From positions 1 to 48,704 of the forward strand of contig JBAROU010000126.1 in NCBI GenBank assembly GCA_049642385.1: 48,704 nucleotides of DNA, read 5' to 3'. The translations under genes were made by a program, and so were the position numbers. The first letter of the stretch is position 1. Each line of letters begins with the position of its first letter. This document shows positions 17,452 through 26,011 of the stretch, piece by piece. This stretch comes from JBAROU01 sp049642385 (GTDB lineage Bacteria; Chloroflexota; Dehalococcoidia; DSTF01; RBG-16-68-14). Under the pieces are notes generated by a model that saw only the letters and a list, made by a program, of their open reading frames with translations, made no database searches and was not told where the DNA came from.

Positions 17452-18441
17452 CTAGCGGGTGGTCGAGGGGATCGCTGGCCGTTGGGCGGCGCTGCCTTCA
17501 GCTTCGACCGGGGCTTGTCGCGGCCGAAGGCGCCGGAACATGCCTACGATCACGTTGTATGGGTGGCCGCTCAGCGCGTAAAACGTCGCTGTTGCGTAGC
17601 CTGTGCCGGCGATGGCATCGACCACGTAGTGGTGGCCGGAATAGACGATCGACCACCAGATGAAGACCGGATAGAGCACCACGGGCAACGCGCGCCTCCC
17701 CCAGATCTTGAGCGAGAAGAGGAAGAGCAACCAGGGAAATGCCGCGTGGAGCGAAGGGATGGCCGCGACTGGGTTAGCGCTCAGATCGCTGTAAATGCGT
17801 GATAGGCCGGGCACGGTCTCATGCACCAGGTAAACCTTATCGATGTAGCCGTGCTCACCGGCCCACCAGGGTGGAGCGCTAGGTACCAGCATAAACGTGA
17901 GGAACGCGGCGTATGAAAGCAGCACGTAGGATGACATGAAACGCAGGTGGAGGTGGCCGTGGTGCTGCCAGACGATGGCTGCGAAAAGGATGGGGACGAT
18001 GAAGTGGGAGAGGTGCCCGATCACGGCGGCGTAATCGTACCAATGGGGATGGTTCGGGTCGTAGAGCGCGTTCTGGAGCACGACCGTCGGGATGTGGCCG
18101 CGGAAGAGGAAGCGCTCCGCGTCGATCTGGGGCGTGACGTGGATGGCGCCACCGATGTCGTCGGCCGAGCCCCACATCGAGTAATAGGCGAACAGCACCA
18201 GCAGAAACGGCCCGAAATCACGCACGAACCGGAGCTTCTGCCCCGGTCGGGCGAAGACGATCACCAGGATTAGGAGTACGAGGGGTGTCGTGAGCGCCGC
18301 GCCGTAGTACACGAGGATCGCCTCGATCGCGAGGAGGAGCGCGCCCGTGGCGAGGTAGATGCGCTTCCAGTTCGCTTGCGACGAAGCGTCGTCCTGGGCG
18401 CGCGCTGTCGCGCCGTCTGAAGCCGAAACGTTGTCTTCCAT
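17452..18441 (-). CDS. PAP2-superfamily membrane enzyme, Aur1/inositolphosphotransferase-like
   Basis: A 329-residue protein with five or six membrane segments. The catalytic motifs are those of the PAP2_3 (Aur1-like) branch: PSAPPWW, then AIPSLHAAFPWLLFLF with the catalytic His, and VYSGHHYVVDAIAGTGYA. In known relatives this architecture transfers phosphoinositol or related head groups to lipids, or dephosphorylates lipid phosphates. The start at 18441 has AGGA 6 nt upstream. It is the first gene of a two-gene unit with the GT-C protein; the upstream 390 bp is gene-free. Product specificity is inferred only at family level. Confidence 0.82.
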   Translation of the reverse strand: MEDNVSASDGATARAQDDASSQANWKRIYLATGALLLAIEAILVYYGAALTTPLVLLILVIVFARPGQKLRFVRDFGPFLLVLFAYYSMWGSADDIGGAIHVTPQIDAERFLFRGHIPTVVLQNALYDPNHPHWYDYAAVIGHLSHFIVPILFAAIVWQHHGHLHLRFMSSYVLLSYAAFLTFMLVPSAPPWWAGEHGYIDKVYLVHETVPGLSRIYSDLSANPVAAIPSLHAAFPWLLFLFSLKIWGRRALPVVLYPVFIWWSIVYSGHHYVVDAIAGTGYATATFYALSGHPYNVIVGMFRRLRPRQAPVEAEGSAAQRPAIPSTTR

Positions 18442-18556
18442 GGAAGTCCTGCGGTAAGTATCGGCGGCATTCGGAGCATCCTGGATTCGGGTAGACGCTC
18501 GGTCTGGCCAACGCTGGTGAATAATCCGATACGTCCTTGAAGGAGCCGTGGACGAC

Positions 18557-18586
18557 TTGACAGCTCTCGCGGGTGCTCGCTACGAT
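18557..18586 (+). promoter_or_regulatory. Near-consensus promoter upstream of glmU
   Basis: TTGACA (18557-18562) and TACGAT (18581-18586) are separated by 18 bp, predicting a start site near 18593. No established gene begins immediately downstream; glmU starts 240 bp further on. Confidence 0.55.
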
Positions 18587-18592
18587 CCAGCT

Positions 18593-18742
18593 AACCTCCG
18601 AACGTGGGAATGGCCACATCGGATGGTTTGACAAGCGAGGCGCACTACGGTGCAACGAACTGACGACGACCCCCCTCACGATAGCCACTTATCCGGAGTC
18701 CTGGTCGGGCGGGCCGCGCATGATGCGTCGGCCTTTGTTCTT
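18593..18742 (+). ncRNA. Candidate small RNA or glmU leader RNA
   Basis: Inferred transcript of about 150 nt between the promoter above and the hairpin at 18712-18733. It could be a stand-alone small RNA, a transcript for a 17-19 residue peptide, or the terminated form of a glmU leader. No known riboswitch core was recognised by eye. Confidence 0.3.
18712..18742 (+). terminator. Terminator-like hairpin with T-rich tail
   Basis: Arms GGCCGCGC (18712-18719) and GCGTCGGCC (18725-18733) form eight pairs with one bulged T and a five-base loop (ATGAT). They are followed by TTTGTTCTT (18734-18742), the layout of an intrinsic terminator, about 90 bp before the glmU start. Confidence 0.45.
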
Positions 18743-18832
18743 AACCTCCTCTTAGTCGCCCCCATGCGCGGCGTTTGATTCATTTGACCAACAAGAACGA
18801 ACGTTGATGCTGCTGGCGCTCTTGCGCACCTT

Positions 18833-20191
18833 ATGAACGACACCTACAGCAACTGGACCGCCGTGATCATGGCCGCGGGGCAGGGCAAGCGCATGCTCTC
18901 GTCCCTGCCGAAGGTGCTTCACCCGGTCGCAGGCCGGCCCATTGTGCGCTATGTGGTCGAGGCCGTGCGTGTGGCAGGCTTCGGGCGCTGCATCGTTGTC
19001 GTTGGGCCCAATGCCGACGACGTGCGCGAGGCGGTGGGCGGCGGTGTCACGTACGTTGTGCAGCCGGAGCCGCTGGGCACCGGTGATGCGGTCGCCCAGA
19101 CGTGCCAGGCAGCGGACGACGCCGAGCACATCCTTGCGCTCAACGGCGACGTGCCGCTGATCACTGCGGAGACGCTCGTTCGGCTCGCGCGCACGCATGA
19201 AGAGCGGAGCGCCGAGCTCTCATTCCTTACGGCGCAGCTGGAGGACGTGGGCGAATACGGCCGCGTCGTGCGAGACGGCGACGGTCGTGTGACGGGCGTC
19301 GTGGAGGCATCGGAGCGGGAGGCATCGGTTGGGCCAGCGGAGATCAACGCGGGGCAGTACTGCTTCCGCGCTGCGTGGCTCTGGCCGCGTCTCGAAACGC
19401 TGCCCAAGTCGAGTACTGGTGAGCAGTACCTGACGTCACTCGTGGAAATCGCGGTGCAGGAGGGCGCGGCGCTCCTGCCCGTCGCCGCGGACGCCGACGA
19501 AGTGCGCGGTATCAACGACCGTGCGCAGCTCGCGCAAGTCGAGGCGCTGATGAGACAGCGCATCAACCTGCGTCATATGCTCGCAGGCGTATCGATGGTC
19601 GATCCGGCGACGACGTACATCGATGCGGACGTGACGATCGGCGCGGAGACGGTGATCGAGCCGAACACGCGCCTGGGCGGGGTCACCTCTGTGGGCCAGG
19701 CGTGCCACATCGGCCCGAATGCGACCGTGCGCGCCTCGACCATTGGCGCGCGCTGCCGTATCGAGGCGTCGACCGCGGAGGAAGCGACGCTGGAGGACGA
19801 CAGCGAAGTCGGGCCGTATAGCCACTTGCGCGCGGGCGCCTACCTCAGCGAAGGCGTGCATATCGGCAACTTCGCGGAGGTGAAGAACGCCCGGCTGGGC
19901 CGCGGCGTCAAAATGGGCCACGTCAGCTACATCGGCGACGCCGAGGTGGGTGACGAGACGAATATTGGCGCGGGCACCATTACCTGCAACTTCGATGGGA
20001 TCGAGAAGCACCGCACCGTGATCGGCAAGCGCGTGTTCATCGGTAGCGACACGCTGCTCATCGCGCCGGTCAGCGTCGGCGACGGCGCGCGCACGGGCGC
20101 CGGCACGGTCGTGAACAAGGACGTGCCTGATGGGGCGCTAGCGGTCGGTTCACCTGCACGCATTGTGCGCGGCGGAGGTTCCGCGTCGTGA
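18833..20191 (+). CDS. glmU: Bifunctional GlmU: N-acetylglucosamine-1-P uridyltransferase / glucosamine-1-P acetyltransferase
   Basis: Makes UDP-GlcNAc for peptidoglycan and other polymers; cytoplasmic, 452 residues. The N-terminal nucleotidyltransferase domain has AVIMAAGQGKRMLSSLPKVLHP, EPLGTGDAV, and LNGDVPLI. The C-terminal left-handed beta-helix spans about 260-452, with hexapeptide repeats, the catalytic His in MGHVSYIGDAEVG and NIGAGTITCNFDG. No Shine-Dalgarno sequence is visible before the ATG at 18833. The stop overlaps the next start as GTGA, so the CorC-like protein is coupled to it. Confidence 0.96.
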   Translation: MNDTYSNWTAVIMAAGQGKRMLSSLPKVLHPVAGRPIVRYVVEAVRVAGFGRCIVVVGPNADDVREAVGGGVTYVVQPEPLGTGDAVAQTCQAADDAEHILALNGDVPLITAETLVRLARTHEERSAELSFLTAQLEDVGEYGRVVRDGDGRVTGVVEASEREASVGPAEINAGQYCFRAAWLWPRLETLPKSSTGEQYLTSLVEIAVQEGAALLPVAADADEVRGINDRAQLAQVEALMRQRINLRHMLAGVSMVDPATTYIDADVTIGAETVIEPNTRLGGVTSVGQACHIGPNATVRASTIGARCRIEASTAEEATLEDDSEVGPYSHLRAGAYLSEGVHIGNFAEVKNARLGRGVKMGHVSYIGDAEVGDETNIGAGTITCNFDGIEKHRTVIGKRVFIGSDTLLIAPVSVGDGARTGAGTVVNKDVPDGALAVGSPARIVRGGGSAS

Positions 20192-21477
20192 GCGCGGACG
20201 GCTGGATAGGCATCGTCTTGCTCGCCATGGCGCTCGTCGTGCTCGTCGTGGCCACGGCGGCCGAGGCGGGCGTGGTGCTCAGCAGCCGCGCACGTGTCCA
20301 CGCGTTCGCCAGTAAGGGGCTGCCCCAGGCGGCGCCGCTCGATGCGTTTATCCAGGAGCGGCCGGCGTTGCTGGGCGCGCTCGCCGTCGCGAAGGGCGCA
20401 GCGGTGGTGTTGGGCATCGCGGTCGCCACATTCCTCGTCCTGCGCGCAACAGAGCAAACGTGGCTCGCGCTGGGCTTGACGATGGTTGTGGCGCTTGTGG
20501 CGCTCGTCGTCGTCGAAGCGGTCCCACGGCTGGCGGTCGCGCGTAGCCCGGAGCGGTGGAGTTTGCGTCTTGTGCCTGCTATCCGAGTCCTGCGCTTGCT
20601 GTTCGGCGTTCCGGCGCGCCTGCTTGACGTAACGTTTCAGGCTCTGCTCCGAGGCCGCTCAGGTGAGCGCAAGGAGGAGGCGGAGGAAGAAGACATAGAC
20701 CTATTACGTCTCGTGGAGCTGCACGAAGGCAACGGGGGCGTGGAGAACGGCGAGCTGGCAATGATCCGGCGCATCGCAAATATGGTCGACCGCGCCGTGC
20801 GTGAAATCATGGTGCCCCGCATCGACATGGTGTCGTGCGAGGCGGCCGCGTCGCTTGAGGATGTGCTGCGCCTGGTCACCGAGCGCGGCTACAGCCGGAT
20901 CCCTGTCTACGAAGAGACGATTGATAACATCATCGGCGTGGTGTACGCCAAGGACGTGCTCAAGCGCCTCGCCGATGGCCAGCGACAGATGTCCGTGCGC
21001 GAGATGGCGCGGCCACCGTACTTTGTTCCGGAAGGGAAGCACATCGACGAGCTGCTGGCGGACCTCCAGGCGAACAAAGTGCACATCGCCATCGTCGTCG
21101 ATGAGTACGGCGGCACTGCGGGCCTGGTCACTATCGAGGACGTGCTTGAGGAGATCGTGGGCGAGATTCAGGACGAGTACGACCGCGAGGAAGCGACAGT
21201 CCAGTCGCTCAATGATTCGGAGGCGATCCTGGACGCGAAAGTGAGCCTCGATGAGCTGAACGAGCTGTTCGACCTGGCAATCGAAGGAGAGGACTTCGAT
21301 ACAGTCGGAGGCTATGTATATCACCAGTTGGGCCGAATGCCCGATCCTGGTGACGAGGTGCAGGTGGACGGCTTGACGCTTCGTGTGCTCTCGACGCTGG
21401 GACGTCGCATCAAGAAGATACGCGTGACCAAGCAAGCTGTGGCGGCCGGGCACAGGCGGGAAGAGCCGGCATCCTAA
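20188..21477 (+). CDS. CNNM/CorC-family membrane protein with CBS pair
   Basis: A 429-residue membrane transport or regulatory protein of the hemolysin/CorC/TlyC type, linked in relatives to Mg/Co handling. Order: GTG start overlapping the glmU stop; DUF21-type membrane domain of about four hydrophobic segments (residues 1-150); an acidic linker (ERKEEAEEEDID); REIMVPRIDM leading into two CBS motifs (SRIPVYEETIDNIIGVVYAKDVL and IAIVVDEYGGTAGLVTIEDVLEEIVGEIQDEYD); and a C-terminal CorC_HlyC domain (FDTVGGYVYHQLGRMPDPGDEV). The DUF21 domain is divergent, but the overall architecture is complete. Confidence 0.92.
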   Translation: MSADGWIGIVLLAMALVVLVVATAAEAGVVLSSRARVHAFASKGLPQAAPLDAFIQERPALLGALAVAKGAAVVLGIAVATFLVLRATEQTWLALGLTMVVALVALVVVEAVPRLAVARSPERWSLRLVPAIRVLRLLFGVPARLLDVTFQALLRGRSGERKEEAEEEDIDLLRLVELHEGNGGVENGELAMIRRIANMVDRAVREIMVPRIDMVSCEAAASLEDVLRLVTERGYSRIPVYEETIDNIIGVVYAKDVLKRLADGQRQMSVREMARPPYFVPEGKHIDELLADLQANKVHIAIVVDEYGGTAGLVTIEDVLEEIVGEIQDEYDREEATVQSLNDSEAILDAKVSLDELNELFDLAIEGEDFDTVGGYVYHQLGRMPDPGDEVQVDGLTLRVLSTLGRRIKKIRVTKQAVAAGHRREEPAS

Positions 21478-21537
21478 CACCAAGCACATTCGATCGAGAC
21501 GTTCGCAGGTCGTTTCCCATCCAGGGGTGGCGCTTGC

Positions 21538-22689
21538 ATGACCTTAGACACAGATGTGCTAGAATGGCCGGACGTGGATAGGAACGAGCTTCAGTACTGG
21601 GTAGCGCTGGCGCGCGTGCCGCAGATAGGGCGGGCGCGCTTCTCGCTGTTAGAGAGCCGTTTCGGCTCGATGGAGGAGGCCTGGAAGGCGAGTCCGACTG
21701 GCCTTCAGGATGCCGGTCTGACCGGCGCCGCGCTGTCTGCGCTGCTGGCTGCTCGAGATGGTATTTCGCCGGAAGCGGAACTCGAGAAGCTAGACCGGCT
21801 GGGCGTGAAGGCTCTCGCCTGGCCCGACGAGGCCTACCCTGCGCGCTTGAAGGAGATCTACGATCGGCCGCCTGTTCTCTACGTTCGAGGCGAGCTGACG
21901 GCGGCTGATGAGTGGGCCGTTGCGCTCGTCGGGACGCGGCGGGCGACAGCGTACGGGCGTCAGGCGGCGGAAGAGCTGGCGCTGGGCCTCGCTCGGAACG
22001 GCGTTACGGTCGTGAGCGGCCTCGCCCGCGGAATCGACTCGATCGGCCATCGAGCGGCGCTGGAGGCTGGAGGGCGGACACTGGCGGTGCTTGCTTGCGG
22101 GCTCGACCTCGTTTACCCTCCTGAGAACCTGCGACTGGCGCAAGACGTGCGCGAACGGGGGGCGCTGATCAGCGATTATCCGCTTGGCACGCAGCCGCGC
22201 AGTGAGTACTTCCCCCGCCGGAACCGGATCATGGTTGGCCTGAGCCTGGGCGTCCTGGTCGTCGAGGGTGACCTGAAAAGCGGGGCGCTGATCACGGCCC
22301 GCCAGGCGTTGGACGAGAACCGAGAGGTGTTCGCGGTGCCGGGAAGTATCTACTCGCCTACGTATCGAGGCGCGAACTGGCTGATCCAGCACGGCCAGGC
22401 GAAGCTGGTGACGAGGGTGGAGGATGTGCTCGAGGAGCTGAACCTAACGATGGCTGAGCAGCAGATGGAGGCCAAGGAGCTCCTGCCGGCCGATGAGACG
22501 GAAGCTCGCCTATTGCGAATCATCTCCGCAGAGCCGATACATATTGACGATGTACGGCGAGAGAGCGGCATGCCTATCGATAGCGTCAGCAGCGCACTTG
22601 CTATGCTGGAGCTAAAGGGCATGGTTCGTGAGGTTGGTAACATGAACTACGTGAAGGCCCGCGATGTGCGGGTATCGTATGGAGCGTAA
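21538..22689 (+). CDS. dprA: DNA-processing protein DprA (Smf)
   Basis: Binds incoming single-stranded DNA and loads RecA during natural transformation; 383 residues as annotated. An N-terminal helical SAM-like region (WVALARVPQIGRARF) leads into the Rossmann fold with VALVGTRRATAYGRQ, VVSGLARGIDSIGHRAAL, and NRIMVGLSLGVLVVEGDLKSGALIT, followed by a C-terminal winged-helix segment. The ATG at 21538 has only a weak GGGGTGG before it. An extended -10 (TGCTAGAAT) lies inside the first codons, with an in-frame GTG (21574) 8 nt beyond it, so the real start may be 12 codons later. Followed directly by topA. Confidence 0.94.
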   Translation: MTLDTDVLEWPDVDRNELQYWVALARVPQIGRARFSLLESRFGSMEEAWKASPTGLQDAGLTGAALSALLAARDGISPEAELEKLDRLGVKALAWPDEAYPARLKEIYDRPPVLYVRGELTAADEWAVALVGTRRATAYGRQAAEELALGLARNGVTVVSGLARGIDSIGHRAALEAGGRTLAVLACGLDLVYPPENLRLAQDVRERGALISDYPLGTQPRSEYFPRRNRIMVGLSLGVLVVEGDLKSGALITARQALDENREVFAVPGSIYSPTYRGANWLIQHGQAKLVTRVEDVLEELNLTMAEQQMEAKELLPADETEARLLRIISAEPIHIDDVRRESGMPIDSVSSALAMLELKGMVREVGNMNYVKARDVRVSYGA

Positions 22690-22690
22690 G

Positions 22691-24988
22691 GTGGCAAAAG
22701 GTAACAGCAAGAAGAAACATCTCGTCATCGTCGAGTCACCGGCGAAGGCGCGTACGCTGTCGAATATTTTGGGTGCGGAGTATGACATCCGCGCTTCGGT
22801 CGGCCACGTGCGCGATTTGCCGAAGTCACGGCTCGGCGTCGACGTGGAAGACGGGTTCGCCCCACGCTACCTGATCCCGAAGGAGAAGCGTGAGATAGTG
22901 AAAGATATCCGCAAAGCGGCGGAAAAAGCTGACCGGATCTATCTGGCGACAGACCCTGACCGCGAGGGCGAGGCGATCTCGTGGCACCTGGTGGAGGCGG
23001 CGGAGCTAGAAGACCGTCCCCACGAGCGGGTGGTCTTCCACGAAATCACGCCGGAGGCCGTTCGTGAGGCGTTCGAGCATCCGCGGCCAATCGATCTACA
23101 CCTGGTCGACGCGCAGCAGGCGCGGCGCGTGCTCGACCGGCTCGTCGGCTATCAGGTGAGCCCGATCCTCTGGCAGAAGATCCGGCGGGGGCTCTCGGCT
23201 GGCCGCGTGCAATCGGTCGCGCTGCGCATGGTGGTGGAGCGCGAGCGTGAGGTCCAAGCCTTCACGCCCGAAGAGTATTGGACGATCGATGTCGACCTGG
23301 CTCAGGCGCAGCAGGACGGCAAGCCGTTCACCACACGCTTCGTCGGGCCTGTCGGCAAGAAGAAGGCGTCGATCGGCGACAAGGACGAGGCCGAACGTCT
23401 CACCGGGCTATTGCGCTCGGCGGCGCACAACGTGGCTGAGCTGAAGGCGCGTCCGCAGACGCGCCGCCCGGCGCCGCCCTTTACGACAAGCACGCTCCAG
23501 CAGGAGGCATCGCGGCGCTTCGGCTTCACGGCCAAGCGCACAATGGCCGTTGCCCAGCAATTGTATGAGGGCGTCGAGTTGCCTGGCGCCGGGCAGGTCG
23601 GCCTGATCACCTATATGCGCACCGACTCGACAAACATCGCCGAGTCGGCGAAACAGGAGGCGCGCGGCTACATTGCGAGCCGTTTCGGCGGCGATTTCGT
23701 GCCCAGCCAAGCGCGCGTCTACAAGACCAAGGGCAAGCGCGCGCAGGAGGCGCACGAGGCGGTCCGCCCGACGTCCGTGGGACGCGAGCCGCAGTCACTA
23801 CGCAATACGCTCAGCCGAGACCAGTTGCGTCTCTACACGCTCATCTGGCAGCGCTTCGTCGCGTGCCAGATGGCCGATGCGATCTTCGACCTGACGACCG
23901 TGGAGGTCCACGCGCAGCCGGTGGATGGCTCGGAAGCGCTACTTCTGCGCGCGAGCGAAAGCGTGATGCGCTTCCCCGGCTTCCGTCAGCTGTACGAAGA
24001 ATCGCGTGATGACGAGAACACGGAGGAGCTGGAGGCGCACGGCTTGCCCGAGCTGACGGCTGGCGAGGCGCTCCGCTTCGTTGAGCTACGCCCGGACCAG
24101 CACTTCACAGAGCCTCCGCCCCGCTTCACAGAAGCGACGCTGGTGAAGGCGTTGGAGGAGAACGGTATCGGTCGGCCGAGTACCTACGCGCCGATCCTCT
24201 CGACGATCCAGGACCGTGGCTACGTGCAAAAGGACGGCCGTGCGCTGGTGCCGCAGGAGCTAGGGTTCATCGTGAACGACCTGCTTATCGAGCACTTCCC
24301 GAAGGTGTTCGACGTAAGCTTCACCGCCGAGATGGAGGAGGAGCTGGATGAGGTCGCCCGCGGCGAACGTCCATGGGAGCCAGTGGTGCGCCAGTTCTAC
24401 AACCCGCTAGAGACCGCGCTCGAGTCGGCGAAGGCGGCGCCTCGAGTTGAAGAGAAGACCGACGAGGAGTGCGAGAAGTGCGGGCAGGGTATGATCATCC
24501 GCTGGGGCCGCTTCGGCAAGTTCCTGGCGTGCTCCGGCTTCCCTGAGTGCCGCAACACCCAACCGATCGACAAGGATGAAATCGAGGCGGAGAAAACGGA
24601 CGAAAAGTGCGAGCTGTGCGACGCACCTATGGCGCTGAAGCGGGGTCGCTACGGTCGGTTCCTGGCCTGCTCGCGCTATCCGGACTGCAAGGGCACGAAG
24701 AAGCTGCTGACCAAGGTGGGCGTCGACTGCCCGAAGTGCGGTGGCGACATCGTGGAGAAGCGCACGAAGCGAGCACGCACGTTCTACGGCTGCGCGACAT
24801 ACCCCAAGTGCGATTTCACAAGCTGGTCGCGTCCGCTGTCCGAGCCGTGCTCTCAGTGCGGTGGGCTGATCGTCGCAGCCGGCCGCGCCCGTAACGACGG
24901 CAGCATGAACGCGCGTTGCACCCAGTGCGAGTGGAAGGGTCCGGTTCAGCCCGAAGAGGAGCGCGAGCTGGCGGCCGCGTCGGCTTAG
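22691..24988 (+). CDS. topA: DNA topoisomerase I (type IA)
   Basis: Relaxes negatively supercoiled DNA; 765 residues. TOPRIM domain at the N-terminus (VIVESPAKARTL, ATDPDREGEAISWH), GRVQSVALRMVVERE, the active Tyr308 in ITYMRTDST, and GIGRPSTYAPI. The C-terminus has four Cys4 zinc-ribbon units (starting CEKCGQG, CELCDAP, CPKCGGD and CSQCGGL). The GTG at 22691 gives MAKGNSKKKHLVIVESPAKA with GGAG 6 nt before it, and lies 1 nt past the dprA stop; an ATG 4 codons earlier overlaps dprA and is the alternative. Confidence 0.97.
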   Translation: MAKGNSKKKHLVIVESPAKARTLSNILGAEYDIRASVGHVRDLPKSRLGVDVEDGFAPRYLIPKEKREIVKDIRKAAEKADRIYLATDPDREGEAISWHLVEAAELEDRPHERVVFHEITPEAVREAFEHPRPIDLHLVDAQQARRVLDRLVGYQVSPILWQKIRRGLSAGRVQSVALRMVVEREREVQAFTPEEYWTIDVDLAQAQQDGKPFTTRFVGPVGKKKASIGDKDEAERLTGLLRSAAHNVAELKARPQTRRPAPPFTTSTLQQEASRRFGFTAKRTMAVAQQLYEGVELPGAGQVGLITYMRTDSTNIAESAKQEARGYIASRFGGDFVPSQARVYKTKGKRAQEAHEAVRPTSVGREPQSLRNTLSRDQLRLYTLIWQRFVACQMADAIFDLTTVEVHAQPVDGSEALLLRASESVMRFPGFRQLYEESRDDENTEELEAHGLPELTAGEALRFVELRPDQHFTEPPPRFTEATLVKALEENGIGRPSTYAPILSTIQDRGYVQKDGRALVPQELGFIVNDLLIEHFPKVFDVSFTAEMEEELDEVARGERPWEPVVRQFYNPLETALESAKAAPRVEEKTDEECEKCGQGMIIRWGRFGKFLACSGFPECRNTQPIDKDEIEAEKTDEKCELCDAPMALKRGRYGRFLACSRYPDCKGTKKLLTKVGVDCPKCGGDIVEKRTKRARTFYGCATYPKCDFTSWSRPLSEPCSQCGGLIVAAGRARNDGSMNARCTQCEWKGPVQPEEERELAAASA

Positions 24989-25042
24989 TGAAGTTTTCGA
25001 CAGCACCACCGAAGGATGTCGGCGGCTCTCGGAGCTAGCAAG

Positions 25043-26011
25043 ATGACGATCGCAGCGGCTAGGGAAGGCCGCAAGGAACGCAGCGAAGCCGACGGACTGC
25101 TGGCTCGCTATCTGGCAACGCTCTCCGCAGAGAAAAACCTCTCGACTTTCACACTACGCAACTATGCCGGCGACCTGCGCCCCTTCTTTGACTTTCTAGA
25201 CGAACGGGACATCGATGTCCGCGCCCTCGAGCGGCCGCTGGTCCGTGCGTACCTCTCGACGCTCGTTGACGCCGGCCTTGCCTCCGCGAGCATCACGCGC
25301 AAGGTGAGCACATTGCGCTCGTTCTACCGCTACTTGCGCAGCGAGGGCGTGATAGAGAGCGACCCGATGCTTGGCGTGCGCGGGCCGCGAAGGGAGCGCC
25401 GTCTCCCCAAATTCTTGACGCAGGAGCAGATCGATACGCTGATTGCCGCTGCGGACGGCGATGAACCCGCTCAGCTCCGCAACCGCGCGACCCTGGAGCT
25501 GCTCTACGCCTCTGGCTTGCGCGTGAGCGAGGTCGTTGGGCTGGACGTAACGAGTGTCGACCTGCACGACCGCACCGTGCGCGTGTTCGGGAAGGGCGCG
25601 CGCGAGCGCATGGTGCTGATGGGGCGACCTGCCGCGCGCGCGGTCGAGCGCTACCTGGCGGACGGCCGCCCGGCGCTCGGGCATAAGCCGGAGGTCGCGC
25701 TGCTCCTCAATCGCGATGGGACGAGACTATCGCAGCGCGCGGTGCAGCTCATGGTGCGCAAATGCGCTGTTGTGGCGGGCCTAGACCGTTCAGTGCATCC
25801 GCACCTGCTGCGCCACACGTTCGCCACGCACTTGCTCGAAGGCGGCGCGGAGCTGCGCGTGGTGCAGACACTGCTCGGCCACGCAAGTGTGAACACGACG
25901 CAGATATACACTCACGTAACGGAGTCGTCGAAACGCAAGGCGATCGATGAGGCGCTGGACGGCATCGCCCGCATCGAGGAGGCGCGGCGGGCCGAGCGGA
26001 GTGGCGGCTAA
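25043..26011 (+). CDS. xerC: Tyrosine recombinase XerC/XerD
   Basis: Resolves chromosome dimers at dif; 322 residues. The N-terminal SAM-like DNA-binding domain (YLATLSAEKNLSTFTLRNYAGDL) and the catalytic domain are complete: Arg160 in ASGLRVSEV, Lys in VFGKGARER, His254 and Arg257 in HPHLLRHTFATHLL, His280 in LLGHASV, and Tyr289 in TQIYTHV. The ATG at 25043 has GGAG 8 nt upstream and is preferred over the ATG at 25016, which is abutted by GAAGG with no spacing. It follows dprA-topA, and its TAA overlaps the stop of the convergent gene. XerC versus XerD cannot be decided from one copy. Confidence 0.94.
   Translation: MTIAAAREGRKERSEADGLLARYLATLSAEKNLSTFTLRNYAGDLRPFFDFLDERDIDVRALERPLVRAYLSTLVDAGLASASITRKVSTLRSFYRYLRSEGVIESDPMLGVRGPRRERRLPKFLTQEQIDTLIAAADGDEPAQLRNRATLELLYASGLRVSEVVGLDVTSVDLHDRTVRVFGKGARERMVLMGRPAARAVERYLADGRPALGHKPEVALLLNRDGTRLSQRAVQLMVRKCAVVAGLDRSVHPHLLRHTFATHLLEGGAELRVVQTLLGHASVNTTQIYTHVTESSKRKAIDEALDGIARIEEARRAERSGG

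Larger units (their letters stand above)
18442..18832. other. Gene-free region with a promoter and terminator-like hairpin
   Basis: This is the longest stretch without a convincing protein gene. It holds a near-consensus + strand promoter (18557-18586), a short reading frame of 19 codons (18604-18663, starting GTG with an in-frame ATG two codons on), and a GC hairpin followed by a T-rich run (18712-18742). The last 60 bp before glmU are AT-richer than the surroundings. Longer frames across it on either strand lack ribosome sites and recognisable domains. Confidence 0.6.

Noticed and set aside
18218..18688. Minus-strand frame extending upstream of the PAP2 gene
   Set aside because: Out of frame with PAP2, which has a good start and ribosome site at 18441; sequence is low-complexity and Arg-rich.
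18573..18755. 60-codon + strand frame in the gene-free region
   Set aside because: No ribosome site, begins before the expected transcript start and runs through the terminator-like hairpin; no domain.
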